Shown one piece after another: positions 13,001 through 28,000 of a stretch of 64,000 nucleotides of DNA. The number at the start of each line of letters is the position of its first letter. Position 1 is the stretch's first letter. The notes under the pieces were generated by a model, which was not told the origin of the DNA, searched no databases, and worked only from the letters and a program-made list of their open reading frames with translations. Source of the DNA: Tolypeutes matacus (lineage: Eukaryota > Chordata > Mammalia > Cingulata > Chlamyphoridae); contig JAKSZT010054308.1 in assembly GCA_026826555.1 (NCBI GenBank), positions 5,350,131-5,414,130 of the forward strand, read 5' to 3'. Position numbers and translations under genes: made by a program.

Positions 13001-16000
13001 TATTATATAGTAGTCAAACACTAGGAGAATTTCCCTTAAAATAATGACAAGGATATCCACTGAACTACTATTATTTAACAATATATTGAAGGCCCTAGAA
13101 AATGTAATTTAACACAAAAAATAATTTGCCTAAAAATTAGAAAGGAGAAAGTAAATGTTTTTGTGTTTTGTAGATTATTTACTTCTATTCTTGAAAAAAT
13201 CAATATAATGCAAAAAATGAAAGAATTCATCAAAGTGAATGGATTCAAAGTTATTTTACATAAATAAATACCCTCTCTTTTTGCATACATACTTTTTGTT
13301 TTTTGGTACTGGGTCCAGGGATTGAATCTGGAGCCTCGTATATGGGAGACCAGCACTCAACCACTGAGCCACATTGGCTCCCCTCAGTTGGTCTTTTTGT
13401 CTGTTTGCTTTTGTTTTTCTCTAAGAAGCGCTGGGAACCAAACCCAGGACCTCCCATGTGGGAGGCAGGCACTCAAGTGCTTGAGCCACATCTGCTTCGT
13501 GCATACATACTATTTTATCAATTAGAATCTATAATGGAAGAAAAAAAATTTCTAGTAATGTTTAATGAGACTCTTTTTGTTTCCATTTTGGCTGAAGCAT
13601 AAAGACAGTAAGTTACATCCACATTTCAAAGTGAGACATTAAAACCCCCCTGAGTAGCAAATACAAAGAAAGGCTCAGGACTAGTTTTCTGATCCTTAGC
13701 TGACCACTTTTCTGTGTAAGAGGTTGGCAAAAGAGAACTGGAAATTGGAGAATTTATTTGAAGAGAGTAGTCACTGTGCTCTGAACTGGAGAGCTGGAGA
13801 TGCAACCCTTGGTGGGGAGGCGAGCATGGGGAATGGATACTGCCTAAGGAGTCTCAAGGAGAGAATCTGCAGCCAATGCCTGAGGCAGCAGGACAGGGAC
13901 AGAGAAAGCCAAAGCAAGAGCTGAGCATCTGCAGGCGGGGACAAGGCTGTGGGAATGTTTCTTGTGGACCACATGTAAGCCCTGGAAGAGAAAGATGGCT
14001 TGGAGCAATTTCAAAATCTGGCCAACGGGGTGTCAAGGTGGAAAGTGGACCTTCAGATTCTCAAGAACTGACATCTTGTGTCCAACTGAAGGAAAATGAA
14101 TCACCTGCATTAGAGGAAGTGCAGTCAAGTGTTCCCAGTTGGAAGGCCTTGGAGAATCCATAAACACAGCCCTAAAATAAGAGTCAGCTTTGCTCAGCTT
14201 GTCAAATCTGGAGAATCAGTTTTAACTGCTGGCCACAGCAGGGAGAAATCAGAGCCAACCACGGAGGCTTCACGAGCAGAAGCAAGTTGAGGAAACAGAG
14301 AAACATCTGACCACAGACCCTTTCATACCACAGAAGGGCAGCCTGAACAGGGCCCGCGCTTGGGTGAGGGGTGGGAGGAGGAGGAAGAGCTTTACCTCAG
14401 AATGAGATTCAGAGTTTTGGTTTTTTTTTTTAACATTTTATTTTTCTTTGTTTTTAAAGGAGCTTTAGATTACATAAATGTTACACAGAAAATATCGGGG
14501 ATTCCCATACACCCCAGCCCCTACCCTCCCACACTTTCCCCTATTAACATCTTTCATTAGTGTGGTACATTTGTTAAAATCCATCATGGGAATGAACACA
14601 TTAATCACCAAACAAGCACTCTTTGGGAAACTACGTTTTTGTTTTTGTTGCTGTTGTTGTTTTGTCTGTTTAAAATTATCTAAGAATAAGCGGATAGACT
14701 ATGGGCTGGCCTGAGATTTCTTCCAGAGGCAGGAATAAGGCAAGCTCCACAGTGTGAGTGTGAATGAGCAGTGGGAAGAAGGAGATAAATAATTAAGTTT
14801 TATGATTGCACACTAAGAGTCCCCGTGTTCAGAATCAATTGCAATAGAAATAAATGAAAACAAACAAATATCTTAGGGCTAAACTTAATAAGAAAGGAGG
14901 ATAGCTTATATATATAGAAAACTCTAAAATACTATGACCCCAAATATACCTAAAGAAAATGAAAACATACCCTTGAGGGGAAAATTCCACATCAAAAATG
15001 TGTCAATTCTTCTTTAATTAATCTAAAAATTTAATAGGAGCCTAATAAATGTACTAACTTTTTTGAAAGAAGCTCATTATATTATTTTGTAGAGAAAAAA
15101 TAAACAATAATATCCAGAAAAGTTCTGGGAGAAAAACACAGTCATGATATGGAATAATCTCATTGGAAGAAAAAAATATTGTAAAGTTAAGGCATACAAG
15201 TCAAAGAAACAGATTATCTAAATTAGATAAAGTATCTAAATTAGAATATGTAAATTACCAGATATTTGGTATATTATAAAGGTATCATTATATTGAAGAA
15301 AAGATGAAACTATTAAATACATGGTATAGGAATCTGAAAAAAAAAGAAAAACTGTTTCTGACCACAGTACTTAGTCAAAATTAATTTCTTGGTGGATCAA
15401 AAATTCTTCACTACGAAGAATACCAAAATTCCAATAGAAAAATGGTGAAATAACATGAACAGAGAGCTCACAGAAAAGAAAGAAACACAAATTAAAACTA
15501 AATAGGGGAAGCGGCTATAGCTAAATTGGTTGGGCTCCTGTTTACCATACGGGAGGCCCCCGGTTCGATTCCTGGGGCCTCCTGGTGAAGGCAAGCTGGC
15601 CCGCGTGGCATGGTGAGCTGACAGCCCCGGCAGTGCGATGAGCTGGCATCAGCAAGATGATGCAACAAAGGAGACAAGCAGACAAATGCAAAGCAAATGG
15701 ATACAGCAAGCACAAGCAGCAAGGGGCGGCAGGGGAGGGGAGGGGGGAATAAATTTTTAAAAAAGCAAAAACTAAATAGGGAGCAGATGTGGCTCAGGCA
15801 GTTGAGCGCTCACCTCCCACATGGGAGTCCCAGGTTCGGTTTCCAGTACCTCCTAGAAAGAAACAAAAGCAAACAACAAGCAAACAAATGAGAGCACATA
15901 TGGCTCAGTGGTTGAGTGCCAGCCTCCCACATATGAGGTCTTGGGACAATGAAAAAGAAAACATTTCCTAGACCACACGATTTTTTTTTTTCCAAAAAAA

Positions 16001-19000
16001 TTCATATGTAATATCGGACACTCAATTTAAAAAATAACCAGGAACAGGAAGAGATAAGAGTACATGTTTGAAAGCCAAAAAAAGAAAAAGAAAAAAGAAA
16101 GAAAATAAACAATAGACAGATGTACGGGGGATCCATATAATGGAGAAGATATTAACTATGCCCAATATGTTCATGGAAGTAAAATACATGGCTTAGAGTG
16201 TCAATAGAAAAATGGAAACCATGAAAACAACAAAGCAAATGGAAATGACAGAATTGAAAAAATATATAAAATAAGTGAAATTAAGAATGGTGGGGGGTGG
16301 ATGTGGCTCAACTGGTTGGGCGTCCTTCTCCCATATGGAGGGACCTGGGTTCGATCCCCGGGACCTCCCGGTAAAAAAAAAAAAAAAAGAATGGTGGAAT
16401 TAACAACAGATTAGACATAGCTGTAAACATAATTCTTGAAAGTTGGTGACAAGAAAGTATTCAGAATAAAACATGGAGTGAAAAAAGAATGGAAAACACA
16501 GAAGAGAGTATTAGAGATGAAGGAAGTACAGTGAGACAATCTCATGTATATGAAATTGGAGTTTTAGATAAAAAGGAAAGAAATAGAACAGATGTAATAG
16601 TTAAAGAGATAATGGCAAAGAACTTGCTAAAACTGAAGAAAGATTCAAGAATTTCTAGGGAAAGCCAGAAGTAATTCTTTTAACCAAACAGAACTACTGG
16701 ATTTGAAGACCAAATAACTGAAATTAAAAATTCCCAGGAGGGTTTCAACAGCAGATGGGGCTGGCAGAAGAAAGAATAGGTGACTGCAAAGACAAGACAA
16801 TTGAAATGAGTCAAGCTGAGGAATGGAAAGAAAACAAATTATAAAAAGCAAAGAGACCTCAGAGACACCATCAAGCATAGCAGTATATACATTATGGGAT
16901 TCTCAGAAGTAGAAAACAAGATAAAGGAGCAGAAAGAATATTCAGTTAAATAATGACAGAAAACTTCCTAAAAATAAGTGCAAACAAACCCAAAGTAAGC
17001 AGAAGGAAAGAAATAACAAAGAGTTCGGTGGAGATAAATGAAATAGAGAAAAAAACAACAGCAACAACAATAGAGAGAATCAACAAAATCAAATGTTTGT
17101 TCTTCGAGAGGATCGATAAAGTTGATAAATGTTTAGCTATACTAACAAAATGAAAAAAGAGAGGAAACAAATAATGAAAATCAGAAATGAAAGGGGGGAC
17201 ACTGCTACCAACCCAATGAAATAAAAAGAACAGTCAGTGGATACTATGAATAACTGTACACCAATAAATTAGATAACTTAGATGAAATGGACAAATTCTT
17301 AGAAACACACAAATTAGCTCATTGGCTCAAGAAGAAACAGAAGATCCCAAGAAAACAAATACTAGTAAAAAGAGTAAATCAGTCATCAAAAATCCTCCCC
17401 ACCCCCCAAAATAAAAGTCCAGAACCAGATGGCTTCTCAGAGGGATTTTACCAATGATTCCATGAAGAATTAACACCAATCTGTCTCAAACTCTTCCACA
17501 AAAAAAAAAAAAAAAGAAAGAGAGAGAGAGAGAGAAGAGGAGGAAACACTCCCCAACTCATTCTATGAGGCCAACATCACCCTCATTCCAAAGTCAGGTA
17601 AAGATACCACAAGATAAGAAAGTTACAGACCAATGTCTCTTATGAATATAGATGCAAAAATCCTCAGCAAAATAATAGCAAACCAAATCCAACAGCACAT
17701 TATAAGAATTATACATCATGGTCATGTGGGATTTACCCCTGGTATGCAAGGGTGGCTCAACATAAGAAAATCCATTAATGTAATATACCACATTAACGAA
17801 GTGAAGGAAAAATACTACACGATCATCTCAATTGATGCAGAGAAGGCATTTGATAAAATCCAGTATGCATCAATGATAAAAACACATAGAAAACTAGGAA
17901 TAGAAGGAAACTTCCTCAACATATATGAAAAACCTACAGCTAGCATGCTACTTAATGGTGAAGGACTGAAAGCTTTCCCTCTAAGATCAGGAGCAAGACA
18001 AGGATGCCCACTGTCATCACTGTTATTCAACATTGTACTGGACGTAAGAACCAGAACAATTAGGCAAGAAAAAAAAATAAAAGTCATCCAAATTGGAAAG
18101 GAAGACGTAAACTTCCCCTGTTTGCAGATGACATGATCCTATATACAGAAAGTCCTAAAAAATCCACAATAAAGCTTCTAGAGGTAATAAATGAATTCAG
18201 CAGAGTGGCAGGGTATGTGATCATCACCTAAAAAGCAATAGTGTTCCTATACACAAGCAATGAACAATCAGAAGAAGAAATCAAGAAAAAAATTCCATTT
18301 GCAAAAGCAACTAAAAGAATCAAATATCTGGGAATAAATCCAACCAAGGATATAAAGGACTTGTACACAGAAAACTCCAAAACATTGGTAAAAGGAAACT
18401 CCAAAACATTGGTAAAAGAAATCAAAGAAGACCTAAACAATGGAAGGACATTCTGTGTTCATGGACTGGAAGACTGCATATTGTTAAGGGGCCAATTCTA
18501 ACCAAATTGGTTTACAGAGTCAATGCAATCCCAATGAAAACTTTATTTGCAGAAATGGAAAAGCCAATTATCAAGTTTATATGGAAGAGTAAAGGGCTCC
18601 AAATAACCAAAGCCATCTTTAAAAAGAAGAATGAATTTGGAGGACTCACACTTTCTGATCTTAAAACTTATTACAAAGCCAGAATAATCAAAACAGCATG
18701 GTACTGGCACAGGGACAGACCTATCCAATGGAATTGAATTGAGAACCCAGAAATAAATGATCACATTTATGGCCAACTAATTTTTGACAAGTGGACAAAG
18801 ATCACTCAATTGGTAAAGAATCATCTCTTCAACAAAACTGGGAAAACTGGATCTCTAATTGCAAAAGAAGAAAAGGGGACCCTACCTCATGCCTTATACA
18901 AAAAAAAAAAAACTGAAAATGATCTTAAATATAAGAGCCAGAACTACCAAGCTCCTAGAAGATAACATTGGGAATCATCTGAGGACATTTTGTTAAGCAA

Positions 19001-22000
19001 TGGTTTCTAAGACTTTACACCAGAAACACAAGCAGCAAAAGAAAAAATAATCGATGGGACCTCATCAAAATTTAAAACTTTTGTGCCTCAAAGGGCTTCA
19101 TCATGAAAGTAAAATGACAACCTACACAAGGGAGAAAATATTTGAAAACCACACATCCAATAAAGGTTTAATAAGCAGAATATATAAATAAATCCTTCAA
19201 CTTAACAATAAAAGGACAAACAACCCAATTAAAAAATGGGCAGAAGAGCTGAATAGACATCTCTCCAAAGAAGATATACAAATCACCAGAAAGCATATGA
19301 AAATATGTTCAACATCATTAGCCATCAGAGAAATGCAAATCAAAACCACAATGAGATATCATTTCTCACCCACTAGAATGGCTACTATTTAAAGAATTAC
19401 TTGTGGTAGAGAGGATGAGGAGAAATAGGAACACTCATTCATTGCTGGTGGAAGTCTAAAATGGTGCAGCCCTTGTGGAAGATAGTTTGGTGGTTCCTCA
19501 GAAAGTTAAGTATCAAATTACCATATGACCTAACTGTATTAGTCAGCCAAAGAGGTGCTGATGCAAAGTACCAGAAATCTGTTGGCTTTTCTAAAAGGTA
19601 TTTATTTGGGGTAAAAGCTTATAGTTACAGGGAAGCGGCTGTGGCTCAATCAGTGGGGCTCCCGTTTACCATATGGGAGGCCCCAGGTTCTGTTCCCGGG
19701 GCCTCCTGGTGAAGGCAGGCCCGCCCGCACGGTGTGGTTGGCTGACCCAGCGAGCACAAGCAGCAAGGGGGGGATAAATGAATAAATAAATAAAATCTTT
19801 AAAAAAAAAAGCTTATAGTTACAAGGCCCTAAAGAGTACAACTCAAGGCTGATTTCTCACCCAAAGTCATTTCCTACATGTTGAAGCAAGATGGCAGGCA
19901 ATGTCTGTGAGGGTTCAGCCTTCCTCTTTCCTCTTGAGGCTCCATGGGCTCAGCTTCTTCCAATCTCAGCTGTAGGCTGGCATAGGGCTCAGTTGCTCTT
20001 TTCTCTTCAGCAGCAAACTATCAGATGAATGGCTCATCTCTCTTCCTGGGGCCACAGGATCAAAGTTTTCTCATCTTCCCTGACTATGGAGTTCTCTCTC
20101 TTCCTCTGTATATCTTTTTCTGTGAACTTCTTGAGTGAGTGTCCATTTATATAGCCCACCAAGGGGGTGGGGACTCAACCCTGCACGCCCTAATGATGTG
20201 GTTGAATCAAAGCCCTAATCTTACCATAATCAAGTAAACGTAAAACCTTTGAATTTAATACAATCAAAGGGTATTATACCCAGAGGAATAGACCAGTTTA
20301 CAACCATAATCAATATCTCTTTTTGGAATTCATAAATAATATCAAACTGCTACACCAACAATTCCACTTTTAGGTACACACCCAAAATAATTAAAAGCAA
20401 GGACTCGAACAGATATTTGCACACTAATATTCATAGCAGCATTATTCACAACTGTCAAAAGATGGAAGCAACCCAGGTGTTCATCAGTCGAGTGGATAAA
20501 CAAAATGTGGTGTATACATACAATGGAATATTATTTAGTCATAAAAAGAAATGAAGTCCTGATACACGTGACAACATGGAGGAAACTTGAAGACCTCATG
20601 TTGTGTAAAATAAGCCAGACCCAAAAGGATAAATATTATATGATCTCACTGATAGTAAATAATTAGAATATCCAACTCGTACAGTCAGAATCTACAATGT
20701 AAGTTACCAGTGGAAGGGCTGGGGATAGGGAATAGGGATCTAAAATGAACAGAATTCTGTTTGAATTCTGTTTGATGGAAATGTTTTGGTGATGGATTTT
20801 GGTGAGGGAGGCACAGCATTGTGAACATAATTGACAGCATTAAAATGTATATCTGAATGTGTTTTGGTGAGTAAGAGCTAGATTATATACATGGTAATAG
20901 AATAAAATTTTTTTTTAAATTAAGTGATATTTAATGGTTATACTTTTTAATTTAAAAGTCCAACATGGAAGATTTTAATCTACTTAAAATGGCTTTTAAT
21001 CTGAACTGATTACACCCAGAGGAAAATAACATATTGTAAAATTAGAATTATGGTAATGTTGCCTGCTGCATGGAAGCTTTCAGAATTGAGATGCATAGGA
21101 AGAAATTATTGGAGTTTGGAAGGTTTTCTTTGCAAATCCAATCCATACTGGTTATGGAAAAGGTCATAGCAGTAAAGGGGAAACATCAATTAGTAGATAC
21201 CAACCTGATGTCTTGTGGAACCAGCAATAAAGCAGCAGAGTGACAGCAATGGAGCCAAGGACACTAAACAGCCCCCCAAGAGCTCCGGCTGTGGCAAGGC
21301 CTCTTCTGTAGCCATCAGATCCTGAGGAAAGAAACCAGTGCCTCAGCCTCAGAGAATAAAATCTTGGGCCCTGGGATCCTTGCAGATACTGTACAGGAAT
21401 AGTAAATAAAAATTCACTTAAATATAGTCTATACTTTTCAAGTTAATATGGGCAGAAGAGTAGCAACCAGACACTGAGACAACCCTCTCTAGCTCCCCAT
21501 GTGCAGGAGACATCACCTAGGGCACCACTTATCTTCTGAAACCCTATTATGGTATCCCTAAAGACTGGCTGGACAGACATTGATCATAATGCTGCTGTAT
21601 CCAGTTACCACCAACTTACCTGTGATGTTGAGTGGCACGGCCTCACTGTGCTGGACCCCCAGGCCATTGTCAGCCTCACAGGAGTAGTTTCCAGAATGTT
21701 CTTCAGTCAGGGAGAGGTTGAAGGACACTCCTCCTCCAGAGGGGGCCGAGCTGTTTTCCAGGGTGACATCCTCATGATAAAACCAGTACAGGATCGGGGG
21801 CGAGCCTCTCTGGGCCTCACAGTGAAGCTCCACCACGTCCCCCACCACAGCCTGGGCCCTGGGGGCCCTGAGGGTGAAGACAGGGCGAGACACTGGAACT
21901 GACAGAGACAGCGTAGTTATGAGAGAGGATTTTGGTTGCTGCAGTAGACTCAGAAATGCCCACACTGAGGCTCTCCTCACAGGGCCGAGCCTTTAGTCAT

Positions 22001-25000
22001 TCTGTATTCCTTCCATATTTACATCCCCACAAGAACAATCAGAGGTAATTTTCTCAATGCTTTGGAAATTTAATGGATTGTCAATTCTGGGGCATTGCCT
22101 AGAGACCTGGTCATTTGTTGTCATCTTAATTTTTCCTTATGCCAATCCAGCCCTTTTTATGTTTCCCTCCACAAAATGTCAGCCGTTTCACTTGCAAGGG
22201 TAACCCATTCTCAAATTTCTGTTGGTTCTCTATAGCACTGATTCCGGGAAGCAACTGCAATTTCCCATAACCTCTGTTTTGGAAATTCTGCCTGGGATGA
22301 ATGAGAGTGGAACTCACTTTTCACGGGGATATTCACCACGTTGCTCTGGAGGGGATCACGGCCATTGTCAGCTCTACAGTAATAGTGCCCAGCGTCGCTC
22401 TCCTTCACAGCTGGGATCTCCACCTCTGCTGACAGGGAGTGCTGGGTCTTCTGTCCCAGGCTGGTTCCTGTGGCCTCTTTGTGCCAGGAGAATGTGATGT
22501 TTCCTGTGCCCTCAGCCACTGAGCAGATAAGGACCAGCTTCCCTCCTTCAATCACCTGCTCCCCAGGGGCCAGGATCTCTAAACTTACATTAGAGACAGG
22601 GACTCCTGGATGAATATAAGATAACATTTGAGAACCCTGACTAGGGAAGACTACAAGAAAAAGATTTCACTCCCTAATGCAGGGAGTGGAAATATGAGTT
22701 GCATATGTAAACCCTTATAAGTATTCCTACAGAGGTATCAAATTCATTATAATTTTCATTAAATACTTTCATGCCCTAGCCCTGATCCTGGCTAATTTCA
22801 TGGATAGCAGTCACTAAAGAATTTGTGATGGATCTGCTCTGCAAGACAGAAGGCCTTTTTTTTTTTTTTGATGCAGACAAATGTCATTTGTGCAAATGAA
22901 GAGGGACACCAGTAGCATCAGCCCTGCCTTGGAAAAGACATTCTTAATAACGATCCCAATAACAATTCTCCATCATTGTCTCCATACAAATTTCAATTCC
23001 TCCACCCCAAAGGCCCCTCTGACCCCTCCAGTTCACTCTGATCTCTGTTTTCTCAGATGCTTCATTCAATCCCATATACTGTAGTCCCACATTGCCTTCG
23101 AGTAAGTCAATGTGTGTTGTGATTCCTGTAGCTCAGCCACCTGGAGGCAGAGACCATGCTAAGTGCCAGGCACAACCAGTGATCAGTGTATATTTGATTA
23201 TTTGACTGATAAAGAAAAGAAAGTTTGTAGGGAGCTCCATCCATTTTTTTATTCTTATGAAGAGCAACGTCAAAAGCAATTTGGAGAACTTCTCTAGCCC
23301 AGTTCCCACTTTCCACAAGGGCAGACGTTGCACAAAGAAACAAAAGACTAGCGGAACAAGCTGCAGCTGCAGCACTCTTTTTCTCCAAGGCTTAGCCTTA
23401 CTGATACTTACGCTGCACATGAATATGGGATCGGAGGCTCTGTTTTCTGACCCTATGAGTCACTGCCACTGCCTCCGCCTCACACCAGTAAGACCCTGAG
23501 TCTTTGCTCCATCTGGTGGGGGTCTGGAGTTCTGGAGACCTGCTCCAGCCTGGACCCAGGACTTGGCCATCTTTGAAGAAGCAGAACTGGAACTGGGCAT
23601 ATTGCCTCTGTGGAGTGAGCCAGGTCTCACAGGTCAGGGTGACTGGGCTCCCCTCTGTGGGCTGGGAGGGGCTGGCTCTCAGAACAGGATGTGGAAACAG
23701 CTCTAAAAGAAGGATCACAACAGTCCCCAGAGCCGTGAGAATCAAGGTTCCTGAAGGAACCCCAGTAAACAAGACCCTCAGAAGCAGACCCATATCTCCC
23801 ATCACATCTCCCTAGCATGGTCAAGCCACAAGCATTCCAGTCCACGCTGGCCCATGGGCAGCTTGCCTTTACCAGGCACCCACCCTGCTCTGCTACTACA
23901 GGCTCCTGCCCAGCTCCAGTCCCCACAGGAGTAAAAATTCTACCTTGGACTTTAATGTTTACTGTGTTTGAAGTTTCTTTCCATGAGCGAAAAATAGATT
24001 TCCCAGAAGCGATACAGTAATATTGGCCACTGTCGTGCAAAACCGCCCTCTGGATAAGGAAGCTTGAGACTTTATTTGAAAGAATCAACTTTCTTCCATT
24101 CTTGTAGTAAGACATGGTCTTTATTGCCTCATCATCTTCTCCCTTGCATCTCAGAACCACTCTGTCTCCTTCAAAGACAGGAGAAGGGGCCAGAAGTGTC
24201 AGCCAGCCTGCAAGAGGGAAACTGGGTTTACCATTTCTGCAGAGAACCCAAGTGTCTGATTTGCTCTCTTGCTCTTGGGCAGTAAGCTCTACCAGGAGAT
24301 GGTGTCAGGTGCAGCCTCTACATGTTTAGACAAGATGGTGGCTCCAACCCAGGTCTTAATTACTAAGGGCTGCATCTTATTTTTTCATGTGGAAAGGGGT
24401 AGGTAAGCAAAACTTTTTATATGGATGAAGGAGTGTTCTGCCAAAACTCCTTCCCCTTAGTGTTACCCGTTAGTGGCATTGTGCCAGCAATCACCACCCT
24501 TGGTGGGAACGTTATTTTCCCATCCCTCCACGTATTCACTGCCGCCCCCATGCACTACCCAGTGTTATAAAAGTTCAAGTCCTGTCCCTCCTTCTTGCAT
24601 CACCAGATGAAACCACCAAATGGCCTAGGTAACTGAGGAATAAGCCAGGTACTGGAATAAGGTGCAGTATCTCTAATTCTTGTGATTTTTCTGCTTGAAT
24701 GTTCCTTTCAGAATTTTTTTCTTATCCATTCAATGTATAATGAGGTGGAGATTAATTTTAATCCAAGGTTCCTAGGGGACTTATTGTAGTGAGAAAAAAC
24801 TCATGCCAAAGACAAATGCCCTCCCCAGGAGCTGCTCTTCTTCGATGGGTCACAGACATTCTAACTTCTGCCCTGACACTTCACTTGTCTATGGTACTGG
24901 ACTGTGTTCTGTGTTTGTGACCTCTCTGTTATATTTTAGTATTATATTCCACAATTTTGACTTCAAGGTGAGGTATTAAGTCATATTTCAGATAAAAATC

Positions 25001-28000
25001 ATCCCTTTACCACTATTCAATCATACCATGACTGCCAGAACTTGGATGTGTGGTGTTAGGAAGCGGAGGTCAGTCACACAAGAGATGCGATGCCTCCTAA
25101 AACAACTGCACAGCCAGAGTGTGAGGCTTGTGGATCTTGGAATTATAATTTTTGGAAAATGTATGGTTTGCTACAGGTAGTTCCAGGTAGAAACCCAGAT
25201 TTCCCAGTTGGAAATGGAAGGTAACCTTTGACAATGATGATGATGATTCTTAATGAAATTAGAAGGGCAGAGAAGGTGGGTTGCAGAAACAATTAGATTC
25301 ATTCAAGATTGTTGCCCTGCTCTGCACCTGGAGATTAGATCCCACGGGGACTTGGCTACTGCTGAGGGACTTGCAATCAAGCCAACTTCTAAACCACTGG
25401 GGCAGTCTTCATCCAGAAACTGGATCAGAATAGTGTTTGTGTTAGAGTTTATATAATTTGCTCCCAGGATTGCTGTGACCACCTGGCCATTTGGAGACCT
25501 CAGCAGAAAGTTCAGCTGTTCCTAGTCGGCTGTCACTGTGGTGGGGTCGGCAACGTTGAGGGTTTTAATCTGTGTGCACCATCTCTTAACCAAAGGCCCT
25601 AAAAAGGCAGGGGACCAAGCCCTAATGCTGACTTGCTCATCCTCAGTAGGTTCCAAGTCCTCTAGCACCTAGATTTGATCAGAGGAACCAACCATCCACA
25701 ATCAGGCTGAGGGTGTCTGCACCTACAAAATTGCTCAATAAGAATCCTGCTGACCCTGGAGAGTCAAGAAGAGAATTGTGTCGGGAGGGGTGGGATGGGA
25801 AGGACAATAGTAGGAGGCAGGGAGAAGATTAGGTGGTGAATGGAGGGATCTTTGGGTAGAGCCAATAAATGTGACCACGAAAATTTAACTAGGGTCAAGT
25901 TGTATTGATTTGAAGTTGTTGTTTTTTTTCACAAGAATTCTATTGAAAAATATTTTCACCAGAACAGCAGCAAGAGCAGAAGGCGGGCAAAGTATTATTT
26001 TTTCAGGGAGATGCGTGCCTGAGAAAGGTCACAAACTGTGAGGGCAGTGGGTAGGTGGAGCTGGACAGAGGAAATGGGAGAGAAGACTGCCCTGAGGGAA
26101 TGGGTGGAGAGAGAAAGACATTTTCAGCTCTCACATTTCATACCCTGCAGGGCAGTGTTATTCCCTAAGTGCCAGAGACATTTTCAGGGAGCCCAAGTGA
26201 CCCCCGCGCCCCCCTGCCATGCCACACAGCTGGTATATAGTAAAGACAGGGTTTGAATCTGGGTTTTTCAGGGATATAGTGCCTCTTTTTTTTTACTACA
26301 TCATGATGAACTAAGTTCTTTTTAATTTGTTTTTTTTTTTTAAGGGAAAGACTTTGGTTCTGAGGAGGATTCCAGATTTCTGAGAAGCTCTTAAGCAGAG
26401 AAAAGAAAGAAAGAAAAAAGTGGCCATTGTCCTGTAATGGCCGTGGTGATTCACCTCTGGGAGACTGCCCCACAGCACCCGAGACTGGGATGGAGTTGTA
26501 GCCTGATTTCCATTTATGGTCAGAAGCCACGGGAGCATTGACTGAGATTTCCTCAAATTTCCACCCAGACAAGAAGTGAAATGATAGGTATTCCGGGGTA
26601 GGGCTCAGGGACCTTATGTGGGTGAGAATGAATACAAGAGATGAGATAAGTTCCTGGCCAAGGCTCTGTAGGTGTCCCTGGACCTTCCTGTTCCATTAAA
26701 GGTGAGATAGGGAACTTCTTATCCCAGCACAGCTCCTGAGAGCCCAAAGAGCCCTTTCCCACTTGATGGTGAGCACTGAACAAACTAGAGATCAGTTTTC
26801 CCTTTCTTTAGATTTAGTCTTGACTCATATGGAGGTCCTGTATGTAGAGTAGAACATTTTTCTCATTTACTTCCTTGGCTGAGCACAGCATTAAATCAAG
26901 AAGACAGGAAATTAGTTTTTTTTTTTCACACAACTTTAGAAAAGTAATATATGTATAAAAATAATCAGAACTATATAATGGGTCTAGATCAGGTGTCAGC
27001 AAATGATGCCTGTGAGCCAGTCAGCCACCTGTTTTTGTAAATAAAGTATTATTGGAATACAGAGGCACTGATTCGTCTACATATGGCCATTAATAACATT
27101 CCTGTTACAAGGACAAAGTTGAGTAATTATGACAAAGACCCATAAAGCCTAAAATATGAACTATCTGGACTCTTACAGAAAAAATTTGCTGACCCCTGAC
27201 CGAGAGCTAAAGAAGCAATGACCAAGTTTTTAGTGCTTAGATGTTCCTCTAAGAATAACTTTTCAGAGCTATGAGAATGTTCAACCAGAAAATACTGAGC
27301 CAGATAATATTGAGTCCTATGGCCAGGAAAACAAATTCTCCCCAATCAACTTCTGTCCAGTCTGCATGTCCTCTTTCAGATGTCATTTCCCTCCTTATCC
27401 CTTGGGCTTTGTGCAAAGAAACAAACATCTGTGGCCTTGAGAAGGCTGAGCAGGCGGAGACTGCGAGACTTCAGAACAGCTTGGCCCTTGGGGACAGTGT
27501 CTTTTGAATATGTCAACAGACCTTCTAGGGCCACCTCTACAGGACTCTGTGGTGGTCAGTGACTGATACACCAGAGACAGAGGAGAACAAAGATAAGGGG
27601 GACTCACCTGACTGTACACTGACTGGAGCTGTGAGGGGGTCAAAAGTCAGAGGTTAGCACAGAGCATTAGCCCCCACAATTTAGAAACTTGTATTACTCT
27701 GATAAATCCCTCAAAAACTTCTATCTCTCCCTCCTTTTCTATCTGCTCCCCTCCTCCATTATCACCAACACCTCAACATCCCTCCAACATACAACTAACC
27801 CTCATTCATTTTACAATCACAAGGCAAATGGCAAATCCATCCCTTGACTAAAGGGATTGCCAGTAGCAAGTCCCATGAATGTTGGATATTTAGTGACTCT
27901 CTCCTTCATTTCATTTTCTCCCTCCACCCCTGACCATGCTTTTCAAGTGGTAGACACCCTGCTACAGGAGAACACAGTTATAAGTCACAGAGGGGTTCCT

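Larger units (their letters stand above)
16400..20930 (+). mobile_element. L1 retrotransposon, inactivated, with nested insertions
   Basis: L1 in the sense opposite to FCRL2. Remnants of ORF1 lie near 16490-16950. ORF2 follows from about 16950: RT-region phrases [33 protein letters not shown] and a broken active-site region near 18120. C-terminal phrases such as [20 protein letters not shown] lie near 18640-18700. The 3' end and UTR are at 20345-20930. An LTR-like insertion (19535-20345) and a SINE interrupt it. Frameshifts and stops prevent function. Confidence 0.85.
10140..21200. other. Large FCRL2 intron between transmembrane and first tail exon
   Basis: About 11 kb, almost entirely transposon-derived: an L1-related 3' end at 11390-11570, old L1 ORF2 at 12440-13280, SINEs at 13282-13511 and 15494-16397, and a large L1 at 16400-20930. 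The segment 13600-14400 is unassigned and has only short open frames. Confidence 0.7.

Noticed and set aside
17633..18136. Reverse transcriptase frame as a working gene
   Set aside because: It is L1 ORF2 with stops before and after; the element cannot make a full protein.
21549..21902. Plus-strand open frames opposite the Ig exons (also 22222-22497, 23504-23815, 57902-58108)
   Set aside because: Antisense shadows of conserved FCRL exons with no family match.
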